Assembly (NCBI RefSeq): GCF_000719285.1
Contig: NZ_JOFS01000011.1
Coordinates: forward strand, 170,166-234,165
Length of the DNA stretch: 64,000 nucleotides
Source: Streptomyces bicolor
Lineage (GTDB): Bacteria > Actinomycetota > Actinomycetes > Streptomycetales > Streptomycetaceae
Reading direction: 5' to 3'
Below, piece by piece: positions 16,712 to 24,537 of the stretch (positions are counted from its first letter, which is position 1; each line of letters opens with the position of its first letter). Made by a program: the position numbers and the translations under genes. Below the pieces are notes generated by a model. It was not told where the DNA came from. It saw nothing but the letters and a program-made list of their open reading frames with translations, and made no database searches.

Positions 16712-17524
16712 TCAGACGGTCCGGAGGAAGTCGAGCAGGATGCCGTTGAATTCCTCGGGCTTCTCCAGGTTCGGGTAGTGCCCGACACCGTCGACGGTGA
16801 CCGAGCGGCCGTCGGGCACCGTGCGGGCGACGCGTTCCGCCATCGCGATGCTGTCGGGCGCGTTCAGTGCGCCGTGGATGGCGAGGACCGGGACGTCGAT
16901 CTTCGGCAGACGGGACCAGGTGTCGGTCACGGGCACCTTCCAGTCCTTCTCACCCGGTGTGTGCTTGGCGAGCGTGTGCGCGCACATCTCCTGTAGTCGT
17001 CGTACGACTTCGGGAGCGACCTCGTCCGGCGTACGGTGCGGGCCCGCCACGCCCCGTGCGAAGTGGTCGAGCCATCCCCCGACGTCTCCGGTGCCCAGCA
17101 GACGGGCTGCCTCTGCCACGTGCTCCAGGGTCCGTGGGTCCTTGAACTCGAACTCGCTGGTCCCGGCTCCGCTGACGACGACCGCGCGGACCAGTTCGGG
17201 GTACTCCAGCGCCGTGTCGGTCGCCACGGCCGAGCCCATGCACAGGCCGACGAGGACCGCGGGACCGGTGTCGAGGTGGCGCAGCAGGCCGGCGAGGTCG
17301 TCCGCCCAGCGGAACGGGCGGCTCGCGTTGGCGGAGAAGCCATGGCCGCGCACGTCGGGCGCGATCACCCGGTGGTGAGCGGCGAGGGCCTGTATCTGGT
17401 CGTCGAAGACTCGGTGGTCGGCGAATCCGGAGTGGAGCAGCACCACGGGATCGCCGGTACCCGCGTCGCGGTAGGCCAGGTCTCCGTCGGCCGATGGGAA
17501 GAAGTTCAGTCCAGCAGCTGTCAT
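16712..17524 (-). CDS. Alpha/beta-fold hydrolase with Cys at the nucleophile position
   Basis: 270 residues with the full alpha/beta-hydrolase fold: oxyanion region VVLLHSGFADHRVFD, VIAPDVRGHGFS, nucleophile elbow VGLCMGSA, acid strand LAIHGALNAPDS, and catalytic-His turn VDGVGHYPNLEKPEEF. Two key positions are unusual: the elbow has Cys (codon tgc) instead of Ser, and the usual Asp after GAL is Asn (codon aac). Cys nucleophiles occur in dienelactone hydrolases, but this protein is otherwise of the lipase/haloperoxidase-like type. Start ATG at 17524; TTG at 17533 is the alternative. Divergent from a MarR gene with operators overlapping this start, so MarR most likely represses it. Confidence 0.87.
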   Translation of the reverse strand: MTAAGLNFFPSADGDLAYRDAGTGDPVVLLHSGFADHRVFDDQIQALAAHHRVIAPDVRGHGFSANASRPFRWADDLAGLLRHLDTGPAVLVGLCMGSAVATDTALEYPELVRAVVVSGAGTSEFEFKDPRTLEHVAEAARLLGTGDVGGWLDHFARGVAGPHRTPDEVAPEVVRRLQEMCAHTLAKHTPGEKDWKVPVTDTWSRLPKIDVPVLAIHGALNAPDSIAMAERVARTVPDGRSVTVDGVGHYPNLEKPEEFNGILLDFLRTV

Positions 17525-17573
17525 GACAACCAAGGTGTCATCTTGAAAGGTGGTTTGGCAACTGAGGTGTCAT
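17523..17573. promoter_or_regulatory. Two MarR-type operators between hydrolase and regulator
   Basis: Site 1, ATGACAACCAAGGTGTCAT (17523-17541), has perfect ATGACA/TGTCAT arms and overlaps the hydrolase start codon. Site 2, TTGGCAACTGAGGTGTCAT (17555-17573), matches site 1 at 15 of 19 positions and ends ten bases before the marR GTG. The sites are 32 bases apart, three helical turns, which suits cooperative binding by MarR dimers and repression of both genes. Confidence 0.68.
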
Positions 17574-17582
17574 AATGGCCCG

Positions 17583-18056
17583 GTGAACGACTCCGACGAG
17601 CCCCTCTCCCCCGACGATCTGGGTCACCGGGTCAGCGAGGTGTTCGACCTGGTCGGCGCGCTCTACCGGCGCGGGCTGCGCAAGCTCGAGCAGGGTGAGG
17701 AGGTCGAGGGGGTGTCCGTCGGCGTGCGCTCCGTGCTGGTGCTGCTGCACAGGTACGGGCCCATGACGGTGCCTCAGATGGGCCGGGTCATGACGCTGAC
17801 CCGGCAGTTCGTGCAGCGCATGGTCAACGACGCGATGGCCAGGGACTGGGTGGAGGCCATCCCCAACCCGGCGCACCAGCGGTCCTCGCTCATCCGGATC
17901 ACCGATGAGGGCGAGACCGTCATCACCGCGATCCTCGGGCGCGAGCACGCCCTGAACCGGCAGGTCGGCGGCGAGCTGACCGACGCCGAGCTACGGGCGT
18001 GCGTGCGCGTACTGAAGCAGATGCTGAAGACCTTCGACCACGTGGACGTGGACTGA
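17583..18056 (+). CDS. MarR-family transcriptional regulator
   Basis: 157 residues with the MarR winged-helix fold: helix EVFDLVGALYRRGLRKLEQGEE, recognition region MTVPQMGRVMTLTRQFVQRMVNDAM and the wing HQRSSLIRITDEGETVI. The GTG at 17583 has no good ribosome site and may be leaderless. The twin palindromes upstream point to autorepression and control of the divergent hydrolase. Its stop is one base from the convergent capA stop. The ligand is unknown, plausibly a substrate of the hydrolase. Confidence 0.88.
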   Translation: MNDSDEPLSPDDLGHRVSEVFDLVGALYRRGLRKLEQGEEVEGVSVGVRSVLVLLHRYGPMTVPQMGRVMTLTRQFVQRMVNDAMARDWVEAIPNPAHQRSSLIRITDEGETVITAILGREHALNRQVGGELTDAELRACVRVLKQMLKTFDHVDVD

Positions 18057-18057
18057 C

Positions 18058-19200
18058 CTACTCCCCCATGACGAGCCCGTCCTCCGCCGCCCCCCGGCTG
18101 AGCACGACCTCCCGGATCCGGTCCCGCACCCCGCGCAGCTCGGCGCCCTGGGCCAGCGCCTGGCTGATGTTGATCACCCGGCCGGCGTCGATGTCGAACA
18201 ACTGCGGAATGAACTCGGCCTTCTTCACCTCCCAGCGCCGGCCGGCCTCGGCGGGCGGCGCGAAGGTGAAGCGGGCGAGGGTGGACTGGTTGCCGCGCGG
18301 GTCCTGTACGCCCTGCTCGTTGTACATCGCACCCGCGACCTGGTCGCCCATGCCGTAGACCACCCAGGTGCCGTTGACCTTCTCGTAGGCCTGCGGGACA
18401 TGGGCGTGAGTGCCGAGGATCAGGTCGATGTCGGGGCGGTCGTCGCTGCTCGCGGCCGTCAGCTCACGGGCGAGGGTCAGCTGGGTGTTGTCGGGCTCGT
18501 CCTGCCATTCGGTGCCCCAGTGCAGCGACACGACGACCACGTCGGCGCCCGCTTTCCGCGCCGCGCGGGCGTCCGCCAGGATCTTGGCCTTGTCGATCAG
18601 GTTGACCGCCCAGGGCTGCCCCGGCGGCAGCGGGAAGCCGTTGACGCCGTAGGTGTAAGCGAGGTGCGCGACCTTGGCCGCGCCCGCGCGCAGCATCGTC
18701 ACGGAGCGCGCCTCGCCCTCGGTGCGCGCCGTTCCCGCGTGCCGTACGCGCGCCTCGTCCAGGGCGTTCAGGGTGCGCAGGATGCCGGCGGCTCCGTCGT
18801 CGAGGCTCTGGTTGGAGGCGGTGGAGCAGCCGTCGTAGCCGGTGGCGGCGACCCCTCGGGCCACCTCCGGCGGCGACTTGAACGTGGGATATCCGCTGTA
18901 CTGACCCCGCTCGCCGTAGATGGTCTCCATGTGGCACAGCGCCAGATCGGCGCCCGAGACAACGGGTTGGACACCGGCGAGCATCGGGCGGAAGTCGTAT
19001 CCGGACCCACCGGCGTCGAAACGCGCACGGTCGATGACCGAGGTGTGCGGGAGGATGTCGCCGGAGGCGACGAGCGTGAAGCCGCGCGGGTCGGCGGAGG
19101 CGCCCGGCTGCCCCGCCTTGCGATTGTCGGCCTGGCATGCGGCACCCGCGGCAAGAACGGCCGTCAGAGCCAGGGCCACAAGTCGACTGCGTGCAATCAT
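18058..19200 (-). CDS. CapA-family exported metallophosphatase-fold protein
   Basis: 380 residues, PGA_cap (COG2843) domain across about 38-300. The metal-site motifs are SGDILPH, LCHMETIYGE, VVVSLHWGTEW and LILGTHAHVPQ. One differs: the usual N-H of motif III (NHxLDxG) is N-Q here (SNQSLDDG, codon cag), removing the conserved His. The N-terminus is an export signal with a Cys at 22 (GAACQ), a possible but weak lipobox. CapA homologues take part in polyglutamate or surface polymer export in Bacillus; the role in Streptomyces is unknown. ATG at 19200 with GGTGAG upstream. Confidence 0.87.
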   Translation of the reverse strand: MIARSRLVALALTAVLAAGAACQADNRKAGQPGASADPRGFTLVASGDILPHTSVIDRARFDAGGSGYDFRPMLAGVQPVVSGADLALCHMETIYGERGQYSGYPTFKSPPEVARGVAATGYDGCSTASNQSLDDGAAGILRTLNALDEARVRHAGTARTEGEARSVTMLRAGAAKVAHLAYTYGVNGFPLPPGQPWAVNLIDKAKILADARAARKAGADVVVVSLHWGTEWQDEPDNTQLTLARELTAASSDDRPDIDLILGTHAHVPQAYEKVNGTWVVYGMGDQVAGAMYNEQGVQDPRGNQSTLARFTFAPPAEAGRRWEVKKAEFIPQLFDIDAGRVINISQALAQGAELRGVRDRIREVVLSRGAAEDGLVMGE

Positions 19201-19411
19201 CAACTCACCCCGAGTGGTCGTATTACCCACCAATACGTATGAATCCGGGCCTGACCGTAAACAATTCGGCCGCGTCCGTTAGCCCGTCCGGCCTGTCCCG
19301 AATAGGCGGAAGGGACCGTTCGTCGTACCGTTCGCCGACGCGATCGACCGTCCGCCGCAGAGCCGTGTGTGTGCCCTGTCCCACAGCGGCCGCCTGCGAT
19401 GCCATACGGCC

Positions 19412-19960
19412 ATGACGGCCGGAACCACCCTCACCAACGGGACGACGACCGCCGAGCACGAGCTCGCCGCGCTGCAGCGCGAGCACGGCCGGCCCCTCTT
19501 CGCGCTGCTGCTCCGGCTCTGTGACGGCGACCGGCAGCGCGCCGAGGACCTCGTGCAGGAAACACTGGTGCGCGCCTGGCAGCATCCCGAGGCGCTGCGC
19601 GCGGACGACTTCGAATCCGTACGGCCGTGGCTGATGACCGTCGGGCGGCGCCTGGCGATCGACGCGCGGCGGGCCCGGCAGGCGCGGCCGCCGGAGGTCG
19701 GGGACGCGATCCTGGAGAACGCCCGGGTGATGTCCGACCACGCCGAGCGGGCCGCGGAAGTGCTCGATGTCCGCGAGGCTGTGAAGACACTCACTCCGGA
19801 GCACCGTGAAGTCCTGGTGCTCGTGTACTTCCAAGGGGCGAGTGTTGCGGAGGCCGCGGAAACCCTGGGGATCCCGCCCGGTACCGTGAAGTCCCGCGCT
19901 TACTACGCGCTGCGCGCCCTGCGCAGGGTGCTACCGGGATACGCGGCCGACCTGCGGTGA
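19412..19960 (+). CDS. ECF RNA polymerase sigma factor
   Basis: 182 residues. Region 2 is FALLLRLCDGDRQRAEDLVQETLVRAWQHPE (about 28-58) followed by PWLMTVGRRLAIDARRARQ; region 4 is LTPEHREVLVLVYFQGASVAEAAETLGIPPGTVKSRAYYALRALRR (motifs read in pieces). A zinc-finger anti-sigma gene lies two genes downstream, and the gene between (20109-20624) is of unknown function, so the three probably form one unit. ATG at 19412 is preferred to 19367 because the conserved part begins soon after it. Target promoters unknown. Confidence 0.9.
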   Translation: MTAGTTLTNGTTTAEHELAALQREHGRPLFALLLRLCDGDRQRAEDLVQETLVRAWQHPEALRADDFESVRPWLMTVGRRLAIDARRARQARPPEVGDAILENARVMSDHAERAAEVLDVREAVKTLTPEHREVLVLVYFQGASVAEAAETLGIPPGTVKSRAYYALRALRRVLPGYAADLR

Positions 19961-20044
19961 AACCAATGGCTGAGTCAAACCTCCGTAAAGCGCCTTGCTG
20001 AAGACACCGGTTGAGTAATCGGCTGTCCTCATCCGTGTTCCGGA

Positions 20045-20062
20045 TTGGGCCCCAGGGCCCAA
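20045..20062. repeat. 18-base inverted repeat between ECF sigma gene and the next gene
   Basis: TTGGGCCCCAGGGCCCAA has eight-base arms around two bases, and another GGGCCC follows. It lies 47 bases before the start at 20109. It could be an operator or an attenuating hairpin. Confidence 0.4.
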
Positions 20063-20108
20063 GGGCCCCGGGTCGGGCGACGCACTCACCGGAGGAAGGC
20101 AGGAAGGG

Positions 20109-20624
20109 ATGCTGCACAGAGGTCAGGAGAGCACGGACGGCACCGGCGGCGGTGAACTGGCCGTCCCCATGGCGTGGTTGTACGCCGAGTACATCGCCGA
20201 CGAGCTCCTGCGGACCGGCGATCTGATGCCGCCGACGTCCTTCGAGTTCCGCGCCGGGCGCGATGCCCTGGCGCTGACCATCTTCCTCTCCGACACCGAC
20301 GGGGAGCTGTCCGGCATCCGGGTCGTCACCCAGCTGGAGACCTGGCTGTCGCTGACGGCCTACGACCAGCCGTGGCAGGACTGGGTGCGCGAGCGCATGG
20401 CGGGCCTCGCGGCCGAGGCGGTGAAGTCCGGCGGGCCCGCACCCGACCTGGAGCTGGCCGAGGCGGCCTGGCGCTGGCTGCAGGAGACCGAGCTGCTCGC
20501 GCCCGATCTGAACGCGGTGCCGGGTGGCGGCGCGCTGGTCGGCGAGGACGAGGGACCGAAGGTGTGGACACCGGCGTGGCAGCTCGGGCTGCCGCTCGGG
20601 CACCTCGCCATCCATCTTTTTTGA
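20109..20624 (+). CDS. Conserved hypothetical protein between sigma and anti-sigma genes
   Basis: 171-residue soluble protein with no motif I recognise. It is acidic, with a helix rich in Trp and Leu (LETWLSLTAYDQPWQDW) and a C-terminal WTPAWQLGLPLGHLAIHLF. No cysteines, no signal peptide and no membrane segment are seen. The start is well supported by GGAGGAAGGCAGGAAGGG just before the ATG, among the strongest ribosome sites in the window. Its place between the ECF factor and its likely anti-sigma factor suggests a part in that circuit, but nothing in the sequence shows how. Confidence 0.75.
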   Translation: MLHRGQESTDGTGGGELAVPMAWLYAEYIADELLRTGDLMPPTSFEFRAGRDALALTIFLSDTDGELSGIRVVTQLETWLSLTAYDQPWQDWVRERMAGLAAEAVKSGGPAPDLELAEAAWRWLQETELLAPDLNAVPGGGALVGEDEGPKVWTPAWQLGLPLGHLAIHLF

Positions 20625-20775
20625 GTTCTTTTCTCCTGGGACCAATCCTCGTCCCCGGCCGCTCCGAATCCCTTGGTTGCGATTGTGTGTAGGCCTTGAG
20701 TGATTCGACTGCCTGGTGCGTACCAGTGGGTGCAAGGAGTAACACACCCCACACCCAACGGCACGAGGATTCGGC

Positions 20776-21429
20776 ATGAGGTCCCTGGAGAGGCATCGCG
20801 ACGTCGCCGCGTACGCGCTCGGCGTGCTGACCGAGGCGGAGGCTTTCCGCTTCGAGGACCACCTCATGGAGTGCCCGCGCTGCGCGGCACACGTGACCGA
20901 GTTCGGGCCTGTCACCCGCCAGTTGATGCTGTACCGGCGGTCCACGCCCCGGTTCGTGCACCCCATGGCCAAGCCGGGCCCGCAGATGCTGAACCGGCTG
21001 CTGGAGGCGGTGGCGGCCCGCCATCGCGCCCTGCGCCGGCGCACGCTGTACGCCGTCGCGGCCTCGGTCGTGATCGCCCTCGCCGGGCCCGGGGTCGCGA
21101 TGATGGCGGGCGGCGACGAGGCGCCCGTACAGGTCGTCCAGGCGACCGACGCGCGGTCGGGTGTGTGGGCGCAGGTCACGACCGAGAACGAGGCCTACGG
21201 GAGTCAGGTGGAGTTGAAGGTGAAGGACGGCGCGGGGCCGCGCCCCTGCCATCTGATCGCCATCGGCCGGGACGGCTCGCAGGAGACCGTGACCAGTTGG
21301 CACGCCGCCGACCATGACACCCGTGAGAACACGATGACGGGAGCCTCGGCGATGCACACGGACGAGATCGTTCGCTACGAGGTACGGACGGCGGACGGCG
21401 ACCACCTGGTGACGCTCACGCCCCGGTAG
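20776..21429 (+). CDS. Zinc-binding anti-sigma factor, membrane-anchored
   Basis: 217 residues. The N-terminal ZAS domain (1-45) has HRDVAAYALGVLTEAEAF and the zinc motif HLMECPRCAAH (Hx3Cx2C). A membrane helix follows (YAVAASVVIALAGPGVAMMAG, about 96-116), then an extracytoplasmic domain (about 120-217) like the RskA/anti-sigma-K C-terminal domain (VELKVKDGAGPRPCHLIAIG). It should hold the ECF factor at 19412 at the membrane until an outside signal arrives. The gap 20625-20775 before it may carry its own promoter. Confidence 0.88.
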   Translation: MRSLERHRDVAAYALGVLTEAEAFRFEDHLMECPRCAAHVTEFGPVTRQLMLYRRSTPRFVHPMAKPGPQMLNRLLEAVAARHRALRRRTLYAVAASVVIALAGPGVAMMAGGDEAPVQVVQATDARSGVWAQVTTENEAYGSQVELKVKDGAGPRPCHLIAIGRDGSQETVTSWHAADHDTRENTMTGASAMHTDEIVRYEVRTADGDHLVTLTPR

Positions 21430-21456
21430 GCCCTTGCTCGCCTGTCCGGTCCCGGC

Positions 21457-22320
21457 CTATTTCAGCAGCCTCGACATCCTCCGGTCCGCCAGCGGCTTGC
21501 CGCCCGTCTGGCAGGTCGGGCAGTACTGGAGCGAGGAGTCGCTGAAGGAGACCTCGCGGACGGTGTCGCCGCACACCGGGCACGGTTCGCCGGTGCGGCC
21601 GTGGACGCGCAGTCCGCTCTTCTTCTCGGCCTTCAGGCGTCCGGCCGCGACCCCGCGCGAACGCTCGACCGCCTCGGTGAGGGTCGTCCGCAGGGCCTCG
21701 TACAGTCTCGCCGTCTCCTCGGATGTCAGGGACGACGCCAGCTTGAACGGGGACATCCTCGCCGCGTGCAGGATCTCGTCGCTGTAGGCATTGCCGACCC
21801 CGGCGATCAGGCTCTGGTCGCGCAGGGCGCCCTTGAGTTGGCGGCGCTCGTCCTTCAGCAGCGCCGCGAAACGCGGCTCGTCGAAGTCGTCGGCGAGCGG
21901 GTCCGGGCCCAGCCGGGCCACGCCGGGGACTTGCCGGGGGTCCTGGACGAGGTAGACCGCGAGTCGCTTCTGCGTGCCGGCCTCCGTCAGGTCGAAGCCC
22001 GCGCCGGTCTCCAGGGCCACCCGCAGCGCGAGCGGGCCCTTGCCGGGGCGGGGCATGCCGCTCGGCAACCGGTCCTTCCAGTGGAGCCAGCCGGCCCGGG
22101 CCAGGTGGGTCACCAGGTGCGGACCGTCCGCCGTGGCGAGGTCGAGGAACTTGCCGTACCGGTGCACGGCGGTGACCTGATGACCCTCCACGGCTGTAAC
22201 CGGCGGGTCGTACGTCTTGAGGACGCTGATCGCGACGGGCAGCACGCGCACGATCTCGTGGCCGACCAGGTTCTCGGTCAGGAAGTCCTTGAGCGCTTCG
22301 ACCTCGGGGAGTTCCGGCAT
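21457..22320 (-). CDS. Fpg/Nei-family DNA glycosylase
   Basis: Base-excision repair enzyme of 287 residues that cuts out oxidised bases and nicks the abasic site. The N-terminus is MPELPEVEAL, with catalytic Pro2 and Glu3. The helix-two-turn-helix (SLIAGVGNAYSDEILHAARM, about 165-184) and zinc finger (CPVCGDTVREV...CPTCQTGG, about 246-274) are intact. The tail LADRRMSRLLK lies where Fpg has its Arg finger region. This resembles the plant/actinobacterial Fpg-Nei subgroup more than classical MutM; substrate preference unknown. Confidence 0.93.
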   Translation of the reverse strand: MPELPEVEALKDFLTENLVGHEIVRVLPVAISVLKTYDPPVTAVEGHQVTAVHRYGKFLDLATADGPHLVTHLARAGWLHWKDRLPSGMPRPGKGPLALRVALETGAGFDLTEAGTQKRLAVYLVQDPRQVPGVARLGPDPLADDFDEPRFAALLKDERRQLKGALRDQSLIAGVGNAYSDEILHAARMSPFKLASSLTSEETARLYEALRTTLTEAVERSRGVAAGRLKAEKKSGLRVHGRTGEPCPVCGDTVREVSFSDSSLQYCPTCQTGGKPLADRRMSRLLK

Positions 22321-22365
22321 AGGTCCAGAGTGCCACCCGGCACCGACAGCGCCAGGCAGGTCCCC

Positions 22366-24447
22366 TCACGGACCGGGCCGCTCCGGCGCCATGAACTCGC
22401 ACCACACCGCCTTGCCGCCGCCCCGCGCCTCCACGCCCCACACGTCGGTGAGCAGGTCGACGAGGAGCAGACCGCGGCCGGAGACGCCGGACTCCCCCGC
22501 CTCCCGGCGGCGTGGCAGGGCGCTGGAGGAGTCCTCGACCTCCACGCGCAGCCGGCGCTCGGAGCCGGTGAGGACCCGCAGAGTCACGATGGCGGAGCCC
22601 TCGGTGTGCATCAGGGCGTTGGTGATCAGCTCGTCGGCGACCAGTTCGATCTCGTCGGCGCGGTCACCGGCGCCCCAGGCCCGCACGGCGGCGCGGATCA
22701 TGTGCCGGGCCGCGGTGAGGGCCTCGGGGTCGCCGGGGGCGACGTGCTGCTGGAGGCGGCCGCCGGACTGCGGGGCGTCCAGAACGCGGCGGCGGAGCAG
22801 GAGCAGGGCCACGTCGTCGTCGCCGCCGCGTTCCTCGGCCACGTCGATGAGGCGGTCCGCGAGATCCCGGACGTCGTTCGGGCCCGTGGCGATGAGTGCG
22901 GTGAGGGTGTGCATGCCGTCGTCCAGGTCGGCGCCGGGCTGCTCGACCAGACCGTCGGTGCACAGGAGCAGGGTGTGGTCGGAGTCCAGCTCGATGGTGC
23001 CGACCGGGTATTCGAGCCGCCCGAACTCCGCGGACAGGCCGAGCGGCAGCCCGCCCTCGACCGGGACGCGCCGGCAGGCGCCGCCGGGCTCCCGGATCAG
23101 CGGGTCGATGTGGCCGGCGCGGACGATCTGCACGACCCCGGTGGACAGGTCGGCCTCCGCGTACAGGCAGGTCGCGAAGCGGTCGGTGTCCAGCTCGTGC
23201 AGGAACACGGAGGCGCGGGCCATCACGGTGGCCGGGGTGTGCCCCTCGGCGGCGTAGGCGCGCAGCACGATGCGCAGCTGTCCCATCACGGCGGCGGCGT
23301 GTGTGTCGTGGCCCTGGACGTCGCCGATGACGGCGCCGACCCGGCCGCCCGGCAGCGGGATCAGGTCGTACCAGTCGCCGCCGATGTCCCGGCCGAGGGA
23401 GCCGGACCGGTAGCGGACGGCGACGTCGGCGCCGGGCACGCTGGGGATGGTGCGCGGCAGCATGGCCTGCTGCAGGCCGGTCGCGAGGTCCTTCTCCTGC
23501 TCGTAGAACATGGCCCGCTGCAGACTCTGCGCGATGCTGCTGCCGAGGGCGACGAGCACGTTGCGGTCCTCGGCGGAGAAGCCGTCCCGGTCGCTGTAGA
23601 GCAGTCCGATGGCACCGATCGGCCGGGCCTGGGCGATCAGCGGCAGATAGGCGGCGGCCGTGATGTTGAGCCCGGTGATGTGCGGCCAGAGGATCGGGTA
23701 GCTGTCCGCGAACTCTTGCGGTGATTCGATGAAACGCGGGGTGAGGGTCCGTACGACCTCGCTCATCGGGTACTGCTCGTCTATTCGGGTGACCATGGTC
23801 CCGGGCACGAAGCTGCCCGCCGGGCCCTCGGCGACCAGCCGGATACGGCCGGCCTCCACCAGGCCCATGACCAGGCTGGTGGCGCCGAGGTGGGTCAGTC
23901 CGTGGGTGTCCTTGAGGACGTCTATGACGTCCCGGACGGTGCGGGCGTGCGCGAGGGCGGCCGTGGTGAGCTGGACGACGTTGGTCTGCCGCCGTCGGGC
24001 CTCGTCCTCGGCGGCCTGCTCGCGCCGCTCCTCGCTCTCGGCGAGTTCCTCGGTGGCGTCGCGGACGATGCCGATGATGCGGCGCGGGCGGCCCGTCTCG
24101 TCGCGGCGGATGTAGCCCTGGGTGTGGGTCCAGCGCAGGGTGCCGTCGCGGCAGCGGATGCGGAAGTAGGCGCCGTAGTTCTCGCTGCCGTCCTTCAGGG
24201 CCTTGGAGACCAGGCCGTCCAGGCGATAGCCCTCCGGCGGCGGCACCCGGACCGCCAGGGTCGCGGGGTTTCCGTCGTATTCGTCAGGGCGCAGGTCGAA
24301 GACCTCGTGGGCCTGGGCGTCCATGTGGAAGACACCGGTGTCCAGGTCCCAGTCGAAGGTGCCCATGTGGTTGAGCGCCAGGATCGGGTCCGGGTGGGCG
24401 GGCCAGTCGTCCGGGAGTGACAGGGCGCTCGCTCCCCGATCAACCAT
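22366..24447 (-). CDS. PAS-GAF-SpoIIE (PP2C) phosphatase with C-terminal HATPase domain
   Basis: 693-residue cytoplasmic signalling protein of the type that governs anti-anti-sigma factors in Streptomyces. Domains in order: PAS (about 20-150; MGTFDWDLDTGVFHMD), GAF (about 180-320), SpoIIE/PP2C phosphatase (about 340-545; GGDWYDLIPLPGG, GDVQGHDTHAA, LLLCTDGLVEQPG with the metal Asp residues) and an RsbW-like ATPase/kinase domain (about 565-690; ELVADELITNALMHTEG, GVSGRGLLLVDLL). It thus joins a sensor, a phosphatase and a switch kinase in one chain. ATG at 24447 (after AAGGTGG) is chosen over 24528, which would add a non-conserved extension. Confidence 0.92.
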   Translation of the reverse strand: MVDRGASALSLPDDWPAHPDPILALNHMGTFDWDLDTGVFHMDAQAHEVFDLRPDEYDGNPATLAVRVPPPEGYRLDGLVSKALKDGSENYGAYFRIRCRDGTLRWTHTQGYIRRDETGRPRRIIGIVRDATEELAESEERREQAAEDEARRRQTNVVQLTTAALAHARTVRDVIDVLKDTHGLTHLGATSLVMGLVEAGRIRLVAEGPAGSFVPGTMVTRIDEQYPMSEVVRTLTPRFIESPQEFADSYPILWPHITGLNITAAAYLPLIAQARPIGAIGLLYSDRDGFSAEDRNVLVALGSSIAQSLQRAMFYEQEKDLATGLQQAMLPRTIPSVPGADVAVRYRSGSLGRDIGGDWYDLIPLPGGRVGAVIGDVQGHDTHAAAVMGQLRIVLRAYAAEGHTPATVMARASVFLHELDTDRFATCLYAEADLSTGVVQIVRAGHIDPLIREPGGACRRVPVEGGLPLGLSAEFGRLEYPVGTIELDSDHTLLLCTDGLVEQPGADLDDGMHTLTALIATGPNDVRDLADRLIDVAEERGGDDDVALLLLRRRVLDAPQSGGRLQQHVAPGDPEALTAARHMIRAAVRAWGAGDRADEIELVADELITNALMHTEGSAIVTLRVLTGSERRLRVEVEDSSSALPRRREAGESGVSGRGLLLVDLLTDVWGVEARGGGKAVWCEFMAPERPGP

Positions 24448-24537
24448 GGGGCCACCTTGCCAGCATTCGCCGGAATCTTCGACTGGGGCGACGCAACTGT
24501 TTCCGCTCGGCGCCCGGGGTCCGTCCACCCGCGTCGG

